DNA from: Pseudarthrobacter enclensis
GTDB lineage: Bacteria > Actinomycetota > Actinomycetes > Actinomycetales > Micrococcaceae
Assembly: GCF_030811655.1 (NCBI RefSeq)
Contig: NZ_JAUSRE010000006.1
Span: forward strand, 62,001 to 126,000
Direction: 5' to 3'
DNA length: 64,000 nt
Both the position numbers and the translations under genes were made by a program. Numbering within the stretch: position 1 is the first letter of the stretch; each line of letters starts with the position of its first letter. Under the pieces are notes generated by a model. The model made no database searches. It had not been told where the DNA came from and saw only the letters and a program-made list of their open reading frames with translations. Positions 35,522-44,132 of the stretch are shown here, piece after piece.

Positions 35522-38041
35522 ATGACCATAGCCGGGGACAACGGGGCACCGGTCCCGGGCCTGGACGTGAACCATGTCCGGGACGGCCTCTCCACCGCCG
35601 AGGTGCGTGAGCGTGCGGATGCCGGCCGTGTCAACAGCGTGCCAACGGCAACCAGCAGGAGCATCGGTGAGATTGTCAGGGCAAACGTCTTCAACCTTTT
35701 CAACAGCGTGGTGGGCGGGTGCTTCATCCTGCTGCTGGTCCTCGGCCAGTGGCGGGATGCGCTCTTCGGGTTGTCCGCAATCAGCAATTCGCTGATTGGC
35801 ATCATCCAGGAATACCGGGCCAAGCGATCGCTGGATCAACTGGCCATTCTCCAGGCTGCCAGCAACACTGTGATCCGGAACGGAGCCCGGGAGACCGTTT
35901 CCTCTGACGAACTGGTGCCGGACGACCTTGTGGTGCTCAATGCGGGAGACCAGGTCACGGCAGACCTGCTGCTCCTGGATGGCGGCCCGCTCGAGGTGGA
36001 CGAGTCCCTGCTGACCGGTGAATCCGAGCCCGTCCCCAAACAGACCGGCGCCATTTTGCTGTCCGGGTCCCTCATCCTTGCAGGCCACGGCCGGGCCACC
36101 GTAAGCCGGGTGGGGCCTGAAACGTTCGCTTACCGCCTGGCGGCCGAAGCCCGGCGCTTTTCCCTGGTCACGTCCGAGATCCGCAGGGGCCTGGAAAAGG
36201 TTTTCACGGTCATAACGTGGCTGCTTCTTCCCACCGCCCTGCTGCTCACGAATGCGCAGATGCAGGACCAGGGCGGCTGGGCCGGTGCCATGGGATCAGG
36301 ACGGTGGATTCCGGCGGTGGTGGGAGCAGTTGCGGGCATCATGGCCATGATCCCCTTGGGGCTGCTGCTGATGACCAGCGTGGCTTTTGCCGTAGGGGGG
36401 CTACGTCTTGCCGGCCAAAAAGTCCTGATCCAGGAACTTGCCGCGGTGGAAGTGCTGGCACGGGTCGATGTCCTCTGCCTGGACAAGACCGGCACGTTGT
36501 CCTCAGGAACCGTGGTCTTCGACGCCCTCCACGACACCGGGAGGGCACCGGTGGCCGGGTGGCGTCACGCGCTGGAATGGTTTGGTACCAATCCGGATGC
36601 CAGCAGCACGGCGGCAGCAATCGGGGCCGCCTTTGCGGTGCAGGCTCCGCTGCACGAGCAGGGCTCCGTGGCGTTCTCGTCCGCGCAAAAATGGAGCTCG
36701 GTAACCTTTGGGGCGGAATCCGCCGCCCCGGGGACCTGGATCATGGGAGCACCGGACGCCGTGCTCGGCGCGCCCGGCTGCGCCGACGCACACGGGAAAG
36801 CCGCGGCCCTTGCCGCCAGCGGCCGCCGGACCCTGGCACTGGCCCATCTGCCGGGTCCGCTGCCGCCGGACGCCGCAGAGGCGGGCATGCCGCCGGGCCT
36901 GGTGCCGGTGACCCTGCTGACCTTCCGGGAATCGATCCGCAAGGATGCCGCCGCCACGCTCGACTACTTCCGGGAGCAGGGGGTAAGCGTGAAGATCATC
37001 TCGGGCGATGATCCCCGGACTGTAGCCGCACTGGCGCGCGGCGTGGGCTTTGGCCCCGGGAGGGCCTATGACGCGCGGACCCTTCCCGGCGATCCGCACC
37101 AACTGGAGGAAACGGTGGAGTCCCACAGCCTCTTTGGAAGCGTGACGCCGTCCCAGAAACGTGACCTGGTCCTGGCCCTGAAGCGGCGCGGACACACCGT
37201 GGCAATGACCGGGGACGGGGTGAATGACGTCCTGGCACTGAAGGAGGCGGACCTGGGCATCGCCATGGACTCGGCCTCCCCCGCCACCAAGGCCGTGGCC
37301 CGCATGGTCCTCCTGGACGGGCGGTTCGAGCGGTTGCCTGCAGTGGTGGACGAAGGACGCCGGGCCATCAGCAACATCGAGCGCGTCTCCCTGGTCTTCC
37401 TCAGCAAGACCGTATACGCCACCGTCATCTCCGTCGTGACCGGCGTCCTGTTGCTGGCCTTTCCGTTCCTGCCGCGGCAGCTGTCCGCCCTGGACGGCCT
37501 GACCATCGGCCTGCCGGCGTTCTTCCTGGCCCTGCAACCCGGGGGGCAGAGGTATGCGCCGGGCTTCCTCCGGCGTTCACTTGCCTTTGCCGTGCCGGCG
37601 GGTATCTGCACCGCCCTGTGCGTCCTGGTGGTCAGCGGCTACGCACAGACCTGGGGCGGACACACCCCGGACTCGGCGCAGTCCGCGGCCACCCTCACCC
37701 TGGGCCTGGTGGCGGCGTGGGTCCTGGTGGTGGCATCCCGCCCCCTTAACCTGACCAAGGGACTGATTCTTGCCGGCATGTATGCGGGGCTTGCCCTGCT
37801 GTTCACCGTTCCGTTGGCGCAGGACTTCTTCCGGGTGGACTGGCCGCCCACCGGCCTGCTGGTCCTGACCGTTGTGGTTTCTGCCGCAGGATGCCTGGCG
37901 GTGGAACTGGCCGGCCGTTATGCCCGCCGTCCTCCCCGGAGTGCCGCGCGAAAGGGGCTGGGACCTTTGACTCTGGAAGCTGCGCCGCCCGAAGCGGATG
38001 GTGGAACTGCCGGGCAACGCGATGGTCCGGCTTCCACATGA
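35522..38041 (+). CDS. P-type ATPase, CtpE-like
   Basis: An 839-residue P-type ATPase. N-terminal domain with GLSTAEVRERADAGRVN, actuator LTGESEPVPKQTG, M4 motif MIPLGLLLMTSVAFAVG (PLGL instead of PEGL), phosphorylation site LDKTGTLSSG (Asp321), hinge TGDGVNDVLALKEAD and about ten membrane helices. Overall pattern and length fit the CtpE class; mycobacterial CtpE imports Ca2+. Ion unproven here. The last 25 codons are Pro/Gly-rich and contain DosR-like box 8, which serves hsp20 downstream. Confidence 0.9.
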   Translation: MTIAGDNGAPVPGLDVNHVRDGLSTAEVRERADAGRVNSVPTATSRSIGEIVRANVFNLFNSVVGGCFILLLVLGQWRDALFGLSAISNSLIGIIQEYRAKRSLDQLAILQAASNTVIRNGARETVSSDELVPDDLVVLNAGDQVTADLLLLDGGPLEVDESLLTGESEPVPKQTGAILLSGSLILAGHGRATVSRVGPETFAYRLAAEARRFSLVTSEIRRGLEKVFTVITWLLLPTALLLTNAQMQDQGGWAGAMGSGRWIPAVVGAVAGIMAMIPLGLLLMTSVAFAVGGLRLAGQKVLIQELAAVEVLARVDVLCLDKTGTLSSGTVVFDALHDTGRAPVAGWRHALEWFGTNPDASSTAAAIGAAFAVQAPLHEQGSVAFSSAQKWSSVTFGAESAAPGTWIMGAPDAVLGAPGCADAHGKAAALAASGRRTLALAHLPGPLPPDAAEAGMPPGLVPVTLLTFRESIRKDAAATLDYFREQGVSVKIISGDDPRTVAALARGVGFGPGRAYDARTLPGDPHQLEETVESHSLFGSVTPSQKRDLVLALKRRGHTVAMTGDGVNDVLALKEADLGIAMDSASPATKAVARMVLLDGRFERLPAVVDEGRRAISNIERVSLVFLSKTVYATVISVVTGVLLLAFPFLPRQLSALDGLTIGLPAFFLALQPGGQRYAPGFLRRSLAFAVPAGICTALCVLVVSGYAQTWGGHTPDSAQSAATLTLGLVAAWVLVVASRPLNLTKGLILAGMYAGLALLFTVPLAQDFFRVDWPPTGLLVLTVVVSAAGCLAVELAGRYARRPPRSAARKGLGPLTLEAAPPEADGGTAGQRDGPAST
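37960..37973 (+). promoter_or_regulatory. DosR-like box 8 (GGGACCTTTGACTC)
   Basis: 81 bases upstream of hsp20 and located inside the 3' end of the CtpE-like gene. Confidence 0.65.
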
Positions 38042-38054
38042 GCAGGAGGCAGGA

Positions 38055-38477
38055 ATGACTGACCTGATGAGATGGTTCGACACGCGCCGTTCCCCCATCG
38101 ATGTCATCGAACGGCTTTTCGAAGGCGATATGGGCAGCTCGGCCATAAAGGTCGAGGAAATGGTGGATGGCAACACGCTGGTGGTGCGGGCAGAGCTGCC
38201 CGGGATAGATCCCGAGAAGGATGTCGATGTGACAGTCACCGACGGCGTGCTGTCCATCAAGGCGGAGCGCCAGGAAAAGAAGGAACAAAAGGACAAGGAC
38301 AGCTACCGGTCCGAGTTCCGTTACGGCTCCTTCATGCGCCGGATTCCGCTCCCCGGCGGGGTGCAGCAGGGCGACATCACCGCCTCCTACAAGGACGGCC
38401 TCCTTGAAGTCCGGGCTCCGATGCCGGACCAGGGGCAGCCATCCGGTGGTTCCAAGATCCCCATCACGAGGGGCTGA
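38055..38477 (+). CDS. Hsp20 family small heat shock protein (Acr/HspX-like)
   Basis: A 140-residue alpha-crystallin-type chaperone. N-terminal TDLMRWFDTRRSPIDVIERLF, an alpha-crystallin domain from about 30 to 125 (IKVEEMVDGNTLVVRAELPGID, VDVTVTDGVLSIKAERQEKK, RIPLPGGV, YKDGLLEVRAPMP) and a C-terminal IPI motif. It resembles mycobacterial HspX, the best-known DosR-regulon product. It prevents protein aggregation without ATP. ATG 38055 follows AGGAGG. A strong terminator follows the gene. Confidence 0.93.
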   Translation: MTDLMRWFDTRRSPIDVIERLFEGDMGSSAIKVEEMVDGNTLVVRAELPGIDPEKDVDVTVTDGVLSIKAERQEKKEQKDKDSYRSEFRYGSFMRRIPLPGGVQQGDITASYKDGLLEVRAPMPDQGQPSGGSKIPITRG

Positions 38478-38499
38478 GGACCGGGACGGTACGACGCCG

Positions 38500-38545
38500 G
38501 TGCCTGGCTCCGTGGGGAACTACCCCTTGGAGCCAGGCACTTTTT
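38500..38545 (+). terminator. Rho-independent terminator after hsp20
   Basis: Perfect 12-bp arms GTGCCTGGCTCC and GGAGCCAGGCAC with a 17-base loop, followed by TTTTT. It separates hsp20 from the convergent ppsA gene. Confidence 0.9.
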
Positions 38546-38560
38546 CGTGGGCGCGCCTGG

Positions 38561-40993
38561 CTAACTCCCCTGGCGCCCCGAAACCGAAGCTGCTTTTGCC
38601 TCCGCTGCAGCTATCACCGGCAGCGTCCGGATGTAGGTATCGGGGTTCAGGGACACGGAATCGATCCCCTGGCTGACCAGGAACTCGGCGAGGTCCGGAT
38701 GGTTGCTGGGCCCCTGGCCGCAGATCCCGATTTTGATGCCGGCAGCATGGGCCTTGCTGATGGCCTGGGCAATCATGGACATCACGGCAGGGTCCCGCTC
38801 ATCGAACAATCCCGCCAGTTCCTCCGAGTCACGGTCCACCCCGAGCACCAGTTGGGTGAGGTCGTTGGAGCCGATGGAGAAACCGTCAAAGCGCTTGGCG
38901 AACTCCTCCGCCAGGACGACGTTGGACGGGATCTCGCACATCATGTAGAGCTGCAGCCCGTCGGCGCCGCGGACCAGTCCCTGCTCCTCCATTGCCTGGA
39001 TGACCTGGTCCGCTTCCCCCACGGTGCGGCAGAAGGGAACCATGACAATGACGTTTCCGAACCCTGCCTTCTCCCGCACGCGTTTGAGGGCCTTGCACTC
39101 CAGGGCAAACGCTTCCCGGTAGTGGCTGCTGTAGTAGCGGGAGGCGCCGCGGAAGCCGATCATGGGATTTTCCTCGGGACGTTCAAAGAACCTGCCGCCC
39201 ACCAGGTGGCTGTATTCGTTGCTCTTGAAATCGCTGAGCCGGACGATCACCGGTTTGGGGTGGAAGGGGGCGGCGATCTTGGCGATCCCTGTCGCCAGCA
39301 TGTCCACGAAGTACTCCTGCGGATCGTCGTAGCCGCTGGTGAGCTGCCTGATGAGATCCGCCTCCTGCGGGTCTGCCACCTTTTCCGGATGGACCAGTGC
39401 CATGGGGTGGACGCGGATCAGGCTGTTGATGATGAACTCCATCCGGGCCAGTCCCACCCCGGCTGCGGGCAGCCGCCACCATTTGAACGCCGCAGCCGGA
39501 CTGGCGATGTTGATCATCACATCGGTGCGGGTGTCGGGAAGGCCAGCCATGTCCACTTCCTCCACTGAGTACTCGAGCAGTCCTTCGTAGACACGCCCCT
39601 CCTCCCCTTCCGCGCAGGACAAGGTGACCGGGACGCCGTCGGCCAATATCTCCGTTGCGTTGCGCGTTCCCACGACGGCGGGCACGCCAAGCTCTCGGCT
39701 GACGATCGCGGCGTGGCTGGTGGTCCCGCCGTGGTCGGTGATGATGCCGGCGGCGCGCTTCATCACCGGCACCCAGTCGGGGTCGGTCATCCGGGTAACC
39801 AGCACTGAACCGTCAACGAAGGACTCGATGTCCTTCGCGTCGCGGATAACGCACGCCGCGCCCTTGGCGATGGCATCACCGATCGCAGCCCCCGTTGCCA
39901 GGACCGGGCCGGGATGCAGGAGATGGTAGGTCCGGAAGGTGGACGTACTTCTGCGCGCCTGGACCGTTTCCGGCCGCGCCTGCACCATGAAGAGGTCACC
40001 TGTCACCCCGTCCTTTGCCCACTCCATGTCCATCGGCCGGCCGTAATGCCTTTCGACGGCGGCGGCCCACCGGGCCAGGAGGACAATTTCCGGGTCGCTC
40101 AGTACCAGCGAGCGCCGCTCCCGTGCGCTGGTATCAACGGTCCGGGTCCGTGCATCACCGCCCTGGCTGTATACCATCTTGCGCTCCTTGGCACCCACGG
40201 CCCGTTCGATCACCGGGCTGAAGTTCGGGTCCGCCAGCAGCGGCTTGAACACCTGGTATTTGTCCGGGTTGATGGTCCCCTGGACCACCGTCTCCCCCAG
40301 CCCCCAGGCGGCGCTGATGACCACAACGTCGGGAAAGCCGGACTCGGTGTCAATCGAAAACATCACCCCGGAGGCGCCGAGGTCGGACCGGACCATCCTC
40401 TGGACGCCCACGGACAGGGCGACGTCCAGGTGGTCGTAGCCCTTCATCTCCCGGTAGCTGATGGCACGGTCGGTAAACAACGATGCGTAGCAGCGCCTGC
40501 AGGCATCAAGGACGCCGCGTTCGCCGGCCACGTTCAGGAAGGTTTCCTGCTGGCCGGCGAAGCTGGCGTCCGGCAGGTCCTCTGCAGTGGCGCTGCTGCG
40601 GACGGCCACCGGCATCTGGGCCTGCCCCGTCCGGCCGCACAGGTCACGGTAATGCTCCTGGATATCGGCGGCGATGGCGTCAGGAAAGCTCGCTTGCAGG
40701 AACAGCTCCCGGATTGCGGCCCCCGTCTGGCGCAGTGTCGCCCTTCCGGCTCGTTGGTCCTCCATGTACGCCTTGATCCGGGGCTCCAGGTCGTTGGCAG
40801 CGAGGAAAGCGCGGTAGGCGGCGGCGGTGGTCGCGAACCCTTCCGGCACTCTCACACCCGCAGATTGCAGTGCACGGCTCAGCTCCCCCAGGGAGGCGTT
40901 CTTCCCGCCCACCGACGGGATGTCCGTGATCCCGGTGTCTTCGAACCACTTGACGTTGGCATTGGTCAGGGAAGTTTCTGCGGCGGCACTCAT
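38561..40993 (-). CDS. ppsA: Phosphoenolpyruvate synthase
   Basis: An 810-residue enzyme converting pyruvate, ATP and water to PEP, AMP and phosphate. The N-terminal ATP-grasp domain (SVGGKNASLGELSRAL, AVRSSATAEDLPDASFAGQQ), central phosphohistidine domain with His427 (DHGGTTSHAAIVSRELG), and C-terminal PEP/pyruvate barrel (FIGSNDLTQ-like FSIGSNDLTQLVLGVDRD, GICGQGPSNHPD) are all present. DosR-like box 9 lies 35 bases upstream, which places gluconeogenic PEP supply under the dormancy system; ppsA is not a classical mycobacterial DosR gene. Confidence 0.95.
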   Translation of the reverse strand: MSAAAETSLTNANVKWFEDTGITDIPSVGGKNASLGELSRALQSAGVRVPEGFATTAAAYRAFLAANDLEPRIKAYMEDQRAGRATLRQTGAAIRELFLQASFPDAIAADIQEHYRDLCGRTGQAQMPVAVRSSATAEDLPDASFAGQQETFLNVAGERGVLDACRRCYASLFTDRAISYREMKGYDHLDVALSVGVQRMVRSDLGASGVMFSIDTESGFPDVVVISAAWGLGETVVQGTINPDKYQVFKPLLADPNFSPVIERAVGAKERKMVYSQGGDARTRTVDTSARERRSLVLSDPEIVLLARWAAAVERHYGRPMDMEWAKDGVTGDLFMVQARPETVQARRSTSTFRTYHLLHPGPVLATGAAIGDAIAKGAACVIRDAKDIESFVDGSVLVTRMTDPDWVPVMKRAAGIITDHGGTTSHAAIVSRELGVPAVVGTRNATEILADGVPVTLSCAEGEEGRVYEGLLEYSVEEVDMAGLPDTRTDVMINIASPAAAFKWWRLPAAGVGLARMEFIINSLIRVHPMALVHPEKVADPQEADLIRQLTSGYDDPQEYFVDMLATGIAKIAAPFHPKPVIVRLSDFKSNEYSHLVGGRFFERPEENPMIGFRGASRYYSSHYREAFALECKALKRVREKAGFGNVIVMVPFCRTVGEADQVIQAMEEQGLVRGADGLQLYMMCEIPSNVVLAEEFAKRFDGFSIGSNDLTQLVLGVDRDSEELAGLFDERDPAVMSMIAQAISKAHAAGIKIGICGQGPSNHPDLAEFLVSQGIDSVSLNPDTYIRTLPVIAAAEAKAASVSGRQGS

Positions 40994-41028
40994 GGCTCGA
41001 TTCTGGTCTCCGGCGGGATGTGCCAGCA

Positions 41029-41042
41029 GAGTCTTTGGTCCC
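41029..41042 (-). promoter_or_regulatory. DosR-like box 9 (GGGACCAAAGACTC on minus strand)
   Basis: Lies 35 bases upstream of ppsA, in the 75-base gap to the P-type ATPase gene. Confidence 0.75.
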
Positions 41043-41068
41043 GGCGCCCGGCTGCGCTGCCGCTCCCG

Positions 41069-43624
41069 TCATGCGCGGCGCAGCCGGGCGCGGACGGCTT
41101 TGTGGATCCAGTCTGCCAACAGGACGGCGGGGGCTGCGAGGAGGGCCAGCAGGAGGCCCAGTGGGGTTGGCGGGGCCTGGCCCAGCAGGGTGGCGAGGTA
41201 GGGCACGTACAGGCATACCGTGAGGACGGCCAGTTCGCCCAGCACGGCCCACACCAGGAGCCTGTTGGTCCCCCAGCCAAGTTTCCAGGGCGGCACTGTG
41301 GCGCTTCGGCAGGCAAAGGCGTTGGCGAGCTGGCCCAGGACGACGGCGGTGAAGGCGGCTCCGGAGGCGGCCATCAGCAGCCCTGCCGCCGGAAGCTGCC
41401 CCCGGGCCCAGCCGCCGCCGGCCAGAACAGCGGAGAACACGGCCATCTCCGTGGCAGCCTCCACGGGGCCCAGGATGCAGAAAACCCGGATGATGAGCTG
41501 CCGGTCCATCAGGTGCCGGCGCTCGGGTGGCCGGGCGAGGACTCGGCGGCCCGGCGGTTCAGCGCCAAGTGCCAGCGCCGGCAGCAGGTCCGTACCGATG
41601 TCCAGGGCAAGGATCTGGAGGACACCCAGGGCAAGCGGGAACCGGCCGCCGGAGAGCGCCCAAATGACGAAGGGGGTCAGCTCCGCCACGTTGTCGGTGA
41701 GGTGGTAGGTCAGGAAGCGGTGGATGTTGGCGTACGTGGCCCTGCCCTGTTCGATGGCGGAGACGATGGTGCCGAAATGGTCGTCCAGGAGGACCAGGTC
41801 CGCGGCTTCGCGGGCAACGTCGGTTCCGCTTCGGCCCATGGCCACGCCGATGTCTGCCTCGCGAAGGGCCGGCCCGTCGTTGACGCCGTCACCGGTCATG
41901 GCCACCACGTGCCCCCTGGTCTGGAGCGCCTTGGCGACACGGAGCTTCTGCTCCGGCGAAACCCTGCTGACCACCACCCCGTCACGGTCCAGCAGTGCAC
42001 CGAGCATCTGCTCATCCTCTGGCAGGTCCGCGCCTTCCAGCACGTATTCGGGGGCTCCAATCAGCCCTATCTGCCGCGCAATGGCGGCCGCCGTGGCCGG
42101 GTGGTCGCCGGTGATCATGGCGACTTTCACTCCCGCTTTTCGCGCAGCACGGATCACGTTTCCCACATCCGGCCGGGGCGGGTCCTGCAGTCCGATCAGG
42201 CCCAACAGCTCCAGTCCTGTTTCGAGTTCAGCCGCGGTGCCGGCGAGCCAGGCTTCCGGATTCCCCCTTAGCCGTCGCCTGGCCACGGCAATGACGCGCA
42301 GGCCGTGCGCGGCCATCTCCTCCACCTGTTCCTTGAGCGGTCCGGGCACGGATTCACAGACCGGCAGCACCGTCTCGGGGGCGCCTTTGCAGAACAGGTC
42401 CGGCCCCACAAGGGCGGATTCGCGGCGCCGTACCGGATCGAACGGCAGGCGCCGCAATGGAACAGAAACCGACTCCGATCCTGTCAGCCGCCGGGCCAGG
42501 GCGTCGATGGCCGCTTCCATCGGGTCACCCTGGGCGCGCCACTGCCCCTTGTGCAGTTCAGCCCTGCCCTGCGAAGCCGTCCGCGCTGCGAGCGCCACCT
42601 GGACGGCCCGTTCCACACCGTTTCCCCGGACATCAGCGGTGGGCGCATACCCCTCGCCGGTGATGCTCACTGTCCCATCGGAGGTGAAGACCTCGACGGC
42701 GTTCATCCGGTTCTGCGTCAGCGTTCCTGTTTTGTCGGTGCAGATGAAAGTGGTCGAGCCCAGGGTTTCCACGGCCTCCAGGTTGCGGACCAGTCCATTC
42801 CGGGTCGCCATTCGCTGGGCTCCCATGGCCAGGGACAGCGTGACGGTAGGCAGGAGTCCTTCCGGGACCAGTGCGACGGCAACGCCGATGGAAAACAGGA
42901 ATGAGTCGCGCCACTGGAAGCCCACCAGCAGTGATGCCAGGAAGAAGACCGCGGCGATGCCCAGGGCCATCCCCGCCGTGACCCTGACGATCCGGCGCAG
43001 TTCCAGTGCGAGCGGGGTGGGGGGCGAAACGGCCCCGCTGGTTAGGGCCGCAATGCCTGCCAGCCTGGTCCTCGCCCCCGTGGCGGTAACAGCGGCTTCT
43101 GCATAGCCGTTGACAAAGAAGGTGCCACCCCACGCCAGGTCCCCCGCGTTTTTGGTCACAGGGTCGCTTTCGCCCGTCAGCATCGACTCATCCACCGCGC
43201 AGGCCGACGCGGAAACAAGGACCACGTCCGCTGGTACGCGGTCACCGGCGGCCAAGAGCACCAGGTCATCAACCACCAGCTCGCTGGCATGGACTTTTCG
43301 AACCGTTCCGTCCCGCCGGACCGCCACATCGGCGGGCAGCAGCCCCCGCAGCCTGGCGGCAGCGTGCTGGGCGCGTTCCTGCTGGATGTGGGCGAAGACC
43401 CCGTTGACGATGATGACGACGACGATCGCCACACCAAGTTGCGGCATGTCAGCGATGAAGGCCAGCGCGGCGGCGCACCACAGCATGAGGGCGAAGAAGT
43501 GCGTCATCTCCCCCCAGAGCTTCCGCCACTGCGGGACGGGTTTCTCCACGGGAAGCTGATTGGGGCCTGCCTGCTTCAGCAGCTGTGCAGCACGCTCGGA
43601 GCTCAGGCCCTCCACAGTCCTCAC
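41069..43624 (-). CDS. P-type cation-transporting ATPase (P2-like)
   Basis: An 851-residue pump. N-terminal domain (GLSSERAAQLLKQAGPNQLP), actuator LTGESDPVTKN, M4 motif VALVPEGLLPTVTLSLAMG, phosphorylation site CTDKTGTLTQ (Asp297), FCKGAPETVLP, hinge MTGDGVNDGPAL and a C-terminal cation-ATPase domain with six helices. PEGLL is shared with Ca2+/Na+-type P2 pumps; the ion is unknown. It starts GTG 43624, overlapping the upstream Usp stop by 4 bases (GTGA), so usp and ATPase are translationally coupled. Confidence 0.92.
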   Translation of the reverse strand: MRTVEGLSSERAAQLLKQAGPNQLPVEKPVPQWRKLWGEMTHFFALMLWCAAALAFIADMPQLGVAIVVVIIVNGVFAHIQQERAQHAAARLRGLLPADVAVRRDGTVRKVHASELVVDDLVLLAAGDRVPADVVLVSASACAVDESMLTGESDPVTKNAGDLAWGGTFFVNGYAEAAVTATGARTRLAGIAALTSGAVSPPTPLALELRRIVRVTAGMALGIAAVFFLASLLVGFQWRDSFLFSIGVAVALVPEGLLPTVTLSLAMGAQRMATRNGLVRNLEAVETLGSTTFICTDKTGTLTQNRMNAVEVFTSDGTVSITGEGYAPTADVRGNGVERAVQVALAARTASQGRAELHKGQWRAQGDPMEAAIDALARRLTGSESVSVPLRRLPFDPVRRRESALVGPDLFCKGAPETVLPVCESVPGPLKEQVEEMAAHGLRVIAVARRRLRGNPEAWLAGTAAELETGLELLGLIGLQDPPRPDVGNVIRAARKAGVKVAMITGDHPATAAAIARQIGLIGAPEYVLEGADLPEDEQMLGALLDRDGVVVSRVSPEQKLRVAKALQTRGHVVAMTGDGVNDGPALREADIGVAMGRSGTDVAREAADLVLLDDHFGTIVSAIEQGRATYANIHRFLTYHLTDNVAELTPFVIWALSGGRFPLALGVLQILALDIGTDLLPALALGAEPPGRRVLARPPERRHLMDRQLIIRVFCILGPVEAATEMAVFSAVLAGGGWARGQLPAAGLLMAASGAAFTAVVLGQLANAFACRSATVPPWKLGWGTNRLLVWAVLGELAVLTVCLYVPYLATLLGQAPPTPLGLLLALLAAPAVLLADWIHKAVRARLRRA

Positions 43625-44082
43625 ACGGCGTCCGCCTCCTGGCCCACCAGGACCACCGGACAGATGGAGTGGGCGGCGCAGGCCTTGCTGACGGAGCCGA
43701 TGGAGGACTTGAGCAGTCCGCCTTCGCCGTGCCTGCCCACCACCAAGGCCTGGGCGCGGCGGCTTTCCTCCACCAGCACCTTCGCCGGCGGCCCGAACTT
43801 GATGGTCACGTCGATGTTCTCCGGGCGTTCCCCGGAGAAGGCGCGGCCCAGCGCATCATCGACAAGGCGCCCGGCAGCATCCTCCAGCCTTGCAGTGAAC
43901 TGCCGGTCCGCTCCTTCAAGGCGCGACATCACCAGGTAGTCCGGCATCCCGACGCATGAGATGACTTCGAGCCGGGTGCCCAGGCGGGATGCGAGCATGC
44001 CCGCGTAGCGGAGGGCTGCGGACGAGTACTCTGAGCCGTCAACTCCCACGATGACAGGTTTGGCCCCTGTGTCTGCATTCAT
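43621..44082 (-). CDS. Universal stress protein, single domain
   Basis: A 153-residue UspA-fold protein (PVIVGVDGSEYSSAALRYAG) with an intact ATP loop, VVGRHGEGGLLKSSIGSVS (G-x2-G-x9-GS). It is coupled to the downstream P-type ATPase through a GTGA overlap; usp-ATPase pairing also occurs elsewhere in the island. The start is ATG 44082, or GTG 44091 with three extra residues; neither has a strong ribosome site. Confidence 0.9.
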   Translation of the reverse strand: MNADTGAKPVIVGVDGSEYSSAALRYAGMLASRLGTRLEVISCVGMPDYLVMSRLEGADRQFTARLEDAAGRLVDDALGRAFSGERPENIDVTIKFGPPAKVLVEESRRAQALVVGRHGEGGLLKSSIGSVSKACAAHSICPVVLVGQEADAV

Positions 44083-44118
44083 GGAGACCACGATCCCGCC
44101 AGGCGCCCGCCACGGGAA

Positions 44119-44132
44119 GGGCCAAAAGTCAT
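44119..44132 (-). promoter_or_regulatory. DosR-like box 10 (ATGACTTTTGGCCC on minus strand)
   Basis: Lies 36 bases upstream of the usp-ATPase pair and overlaps the stop codon of the upstream heavy-metal ATPase gene. Identical in sequence to box 12. Confidence 0.75.
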
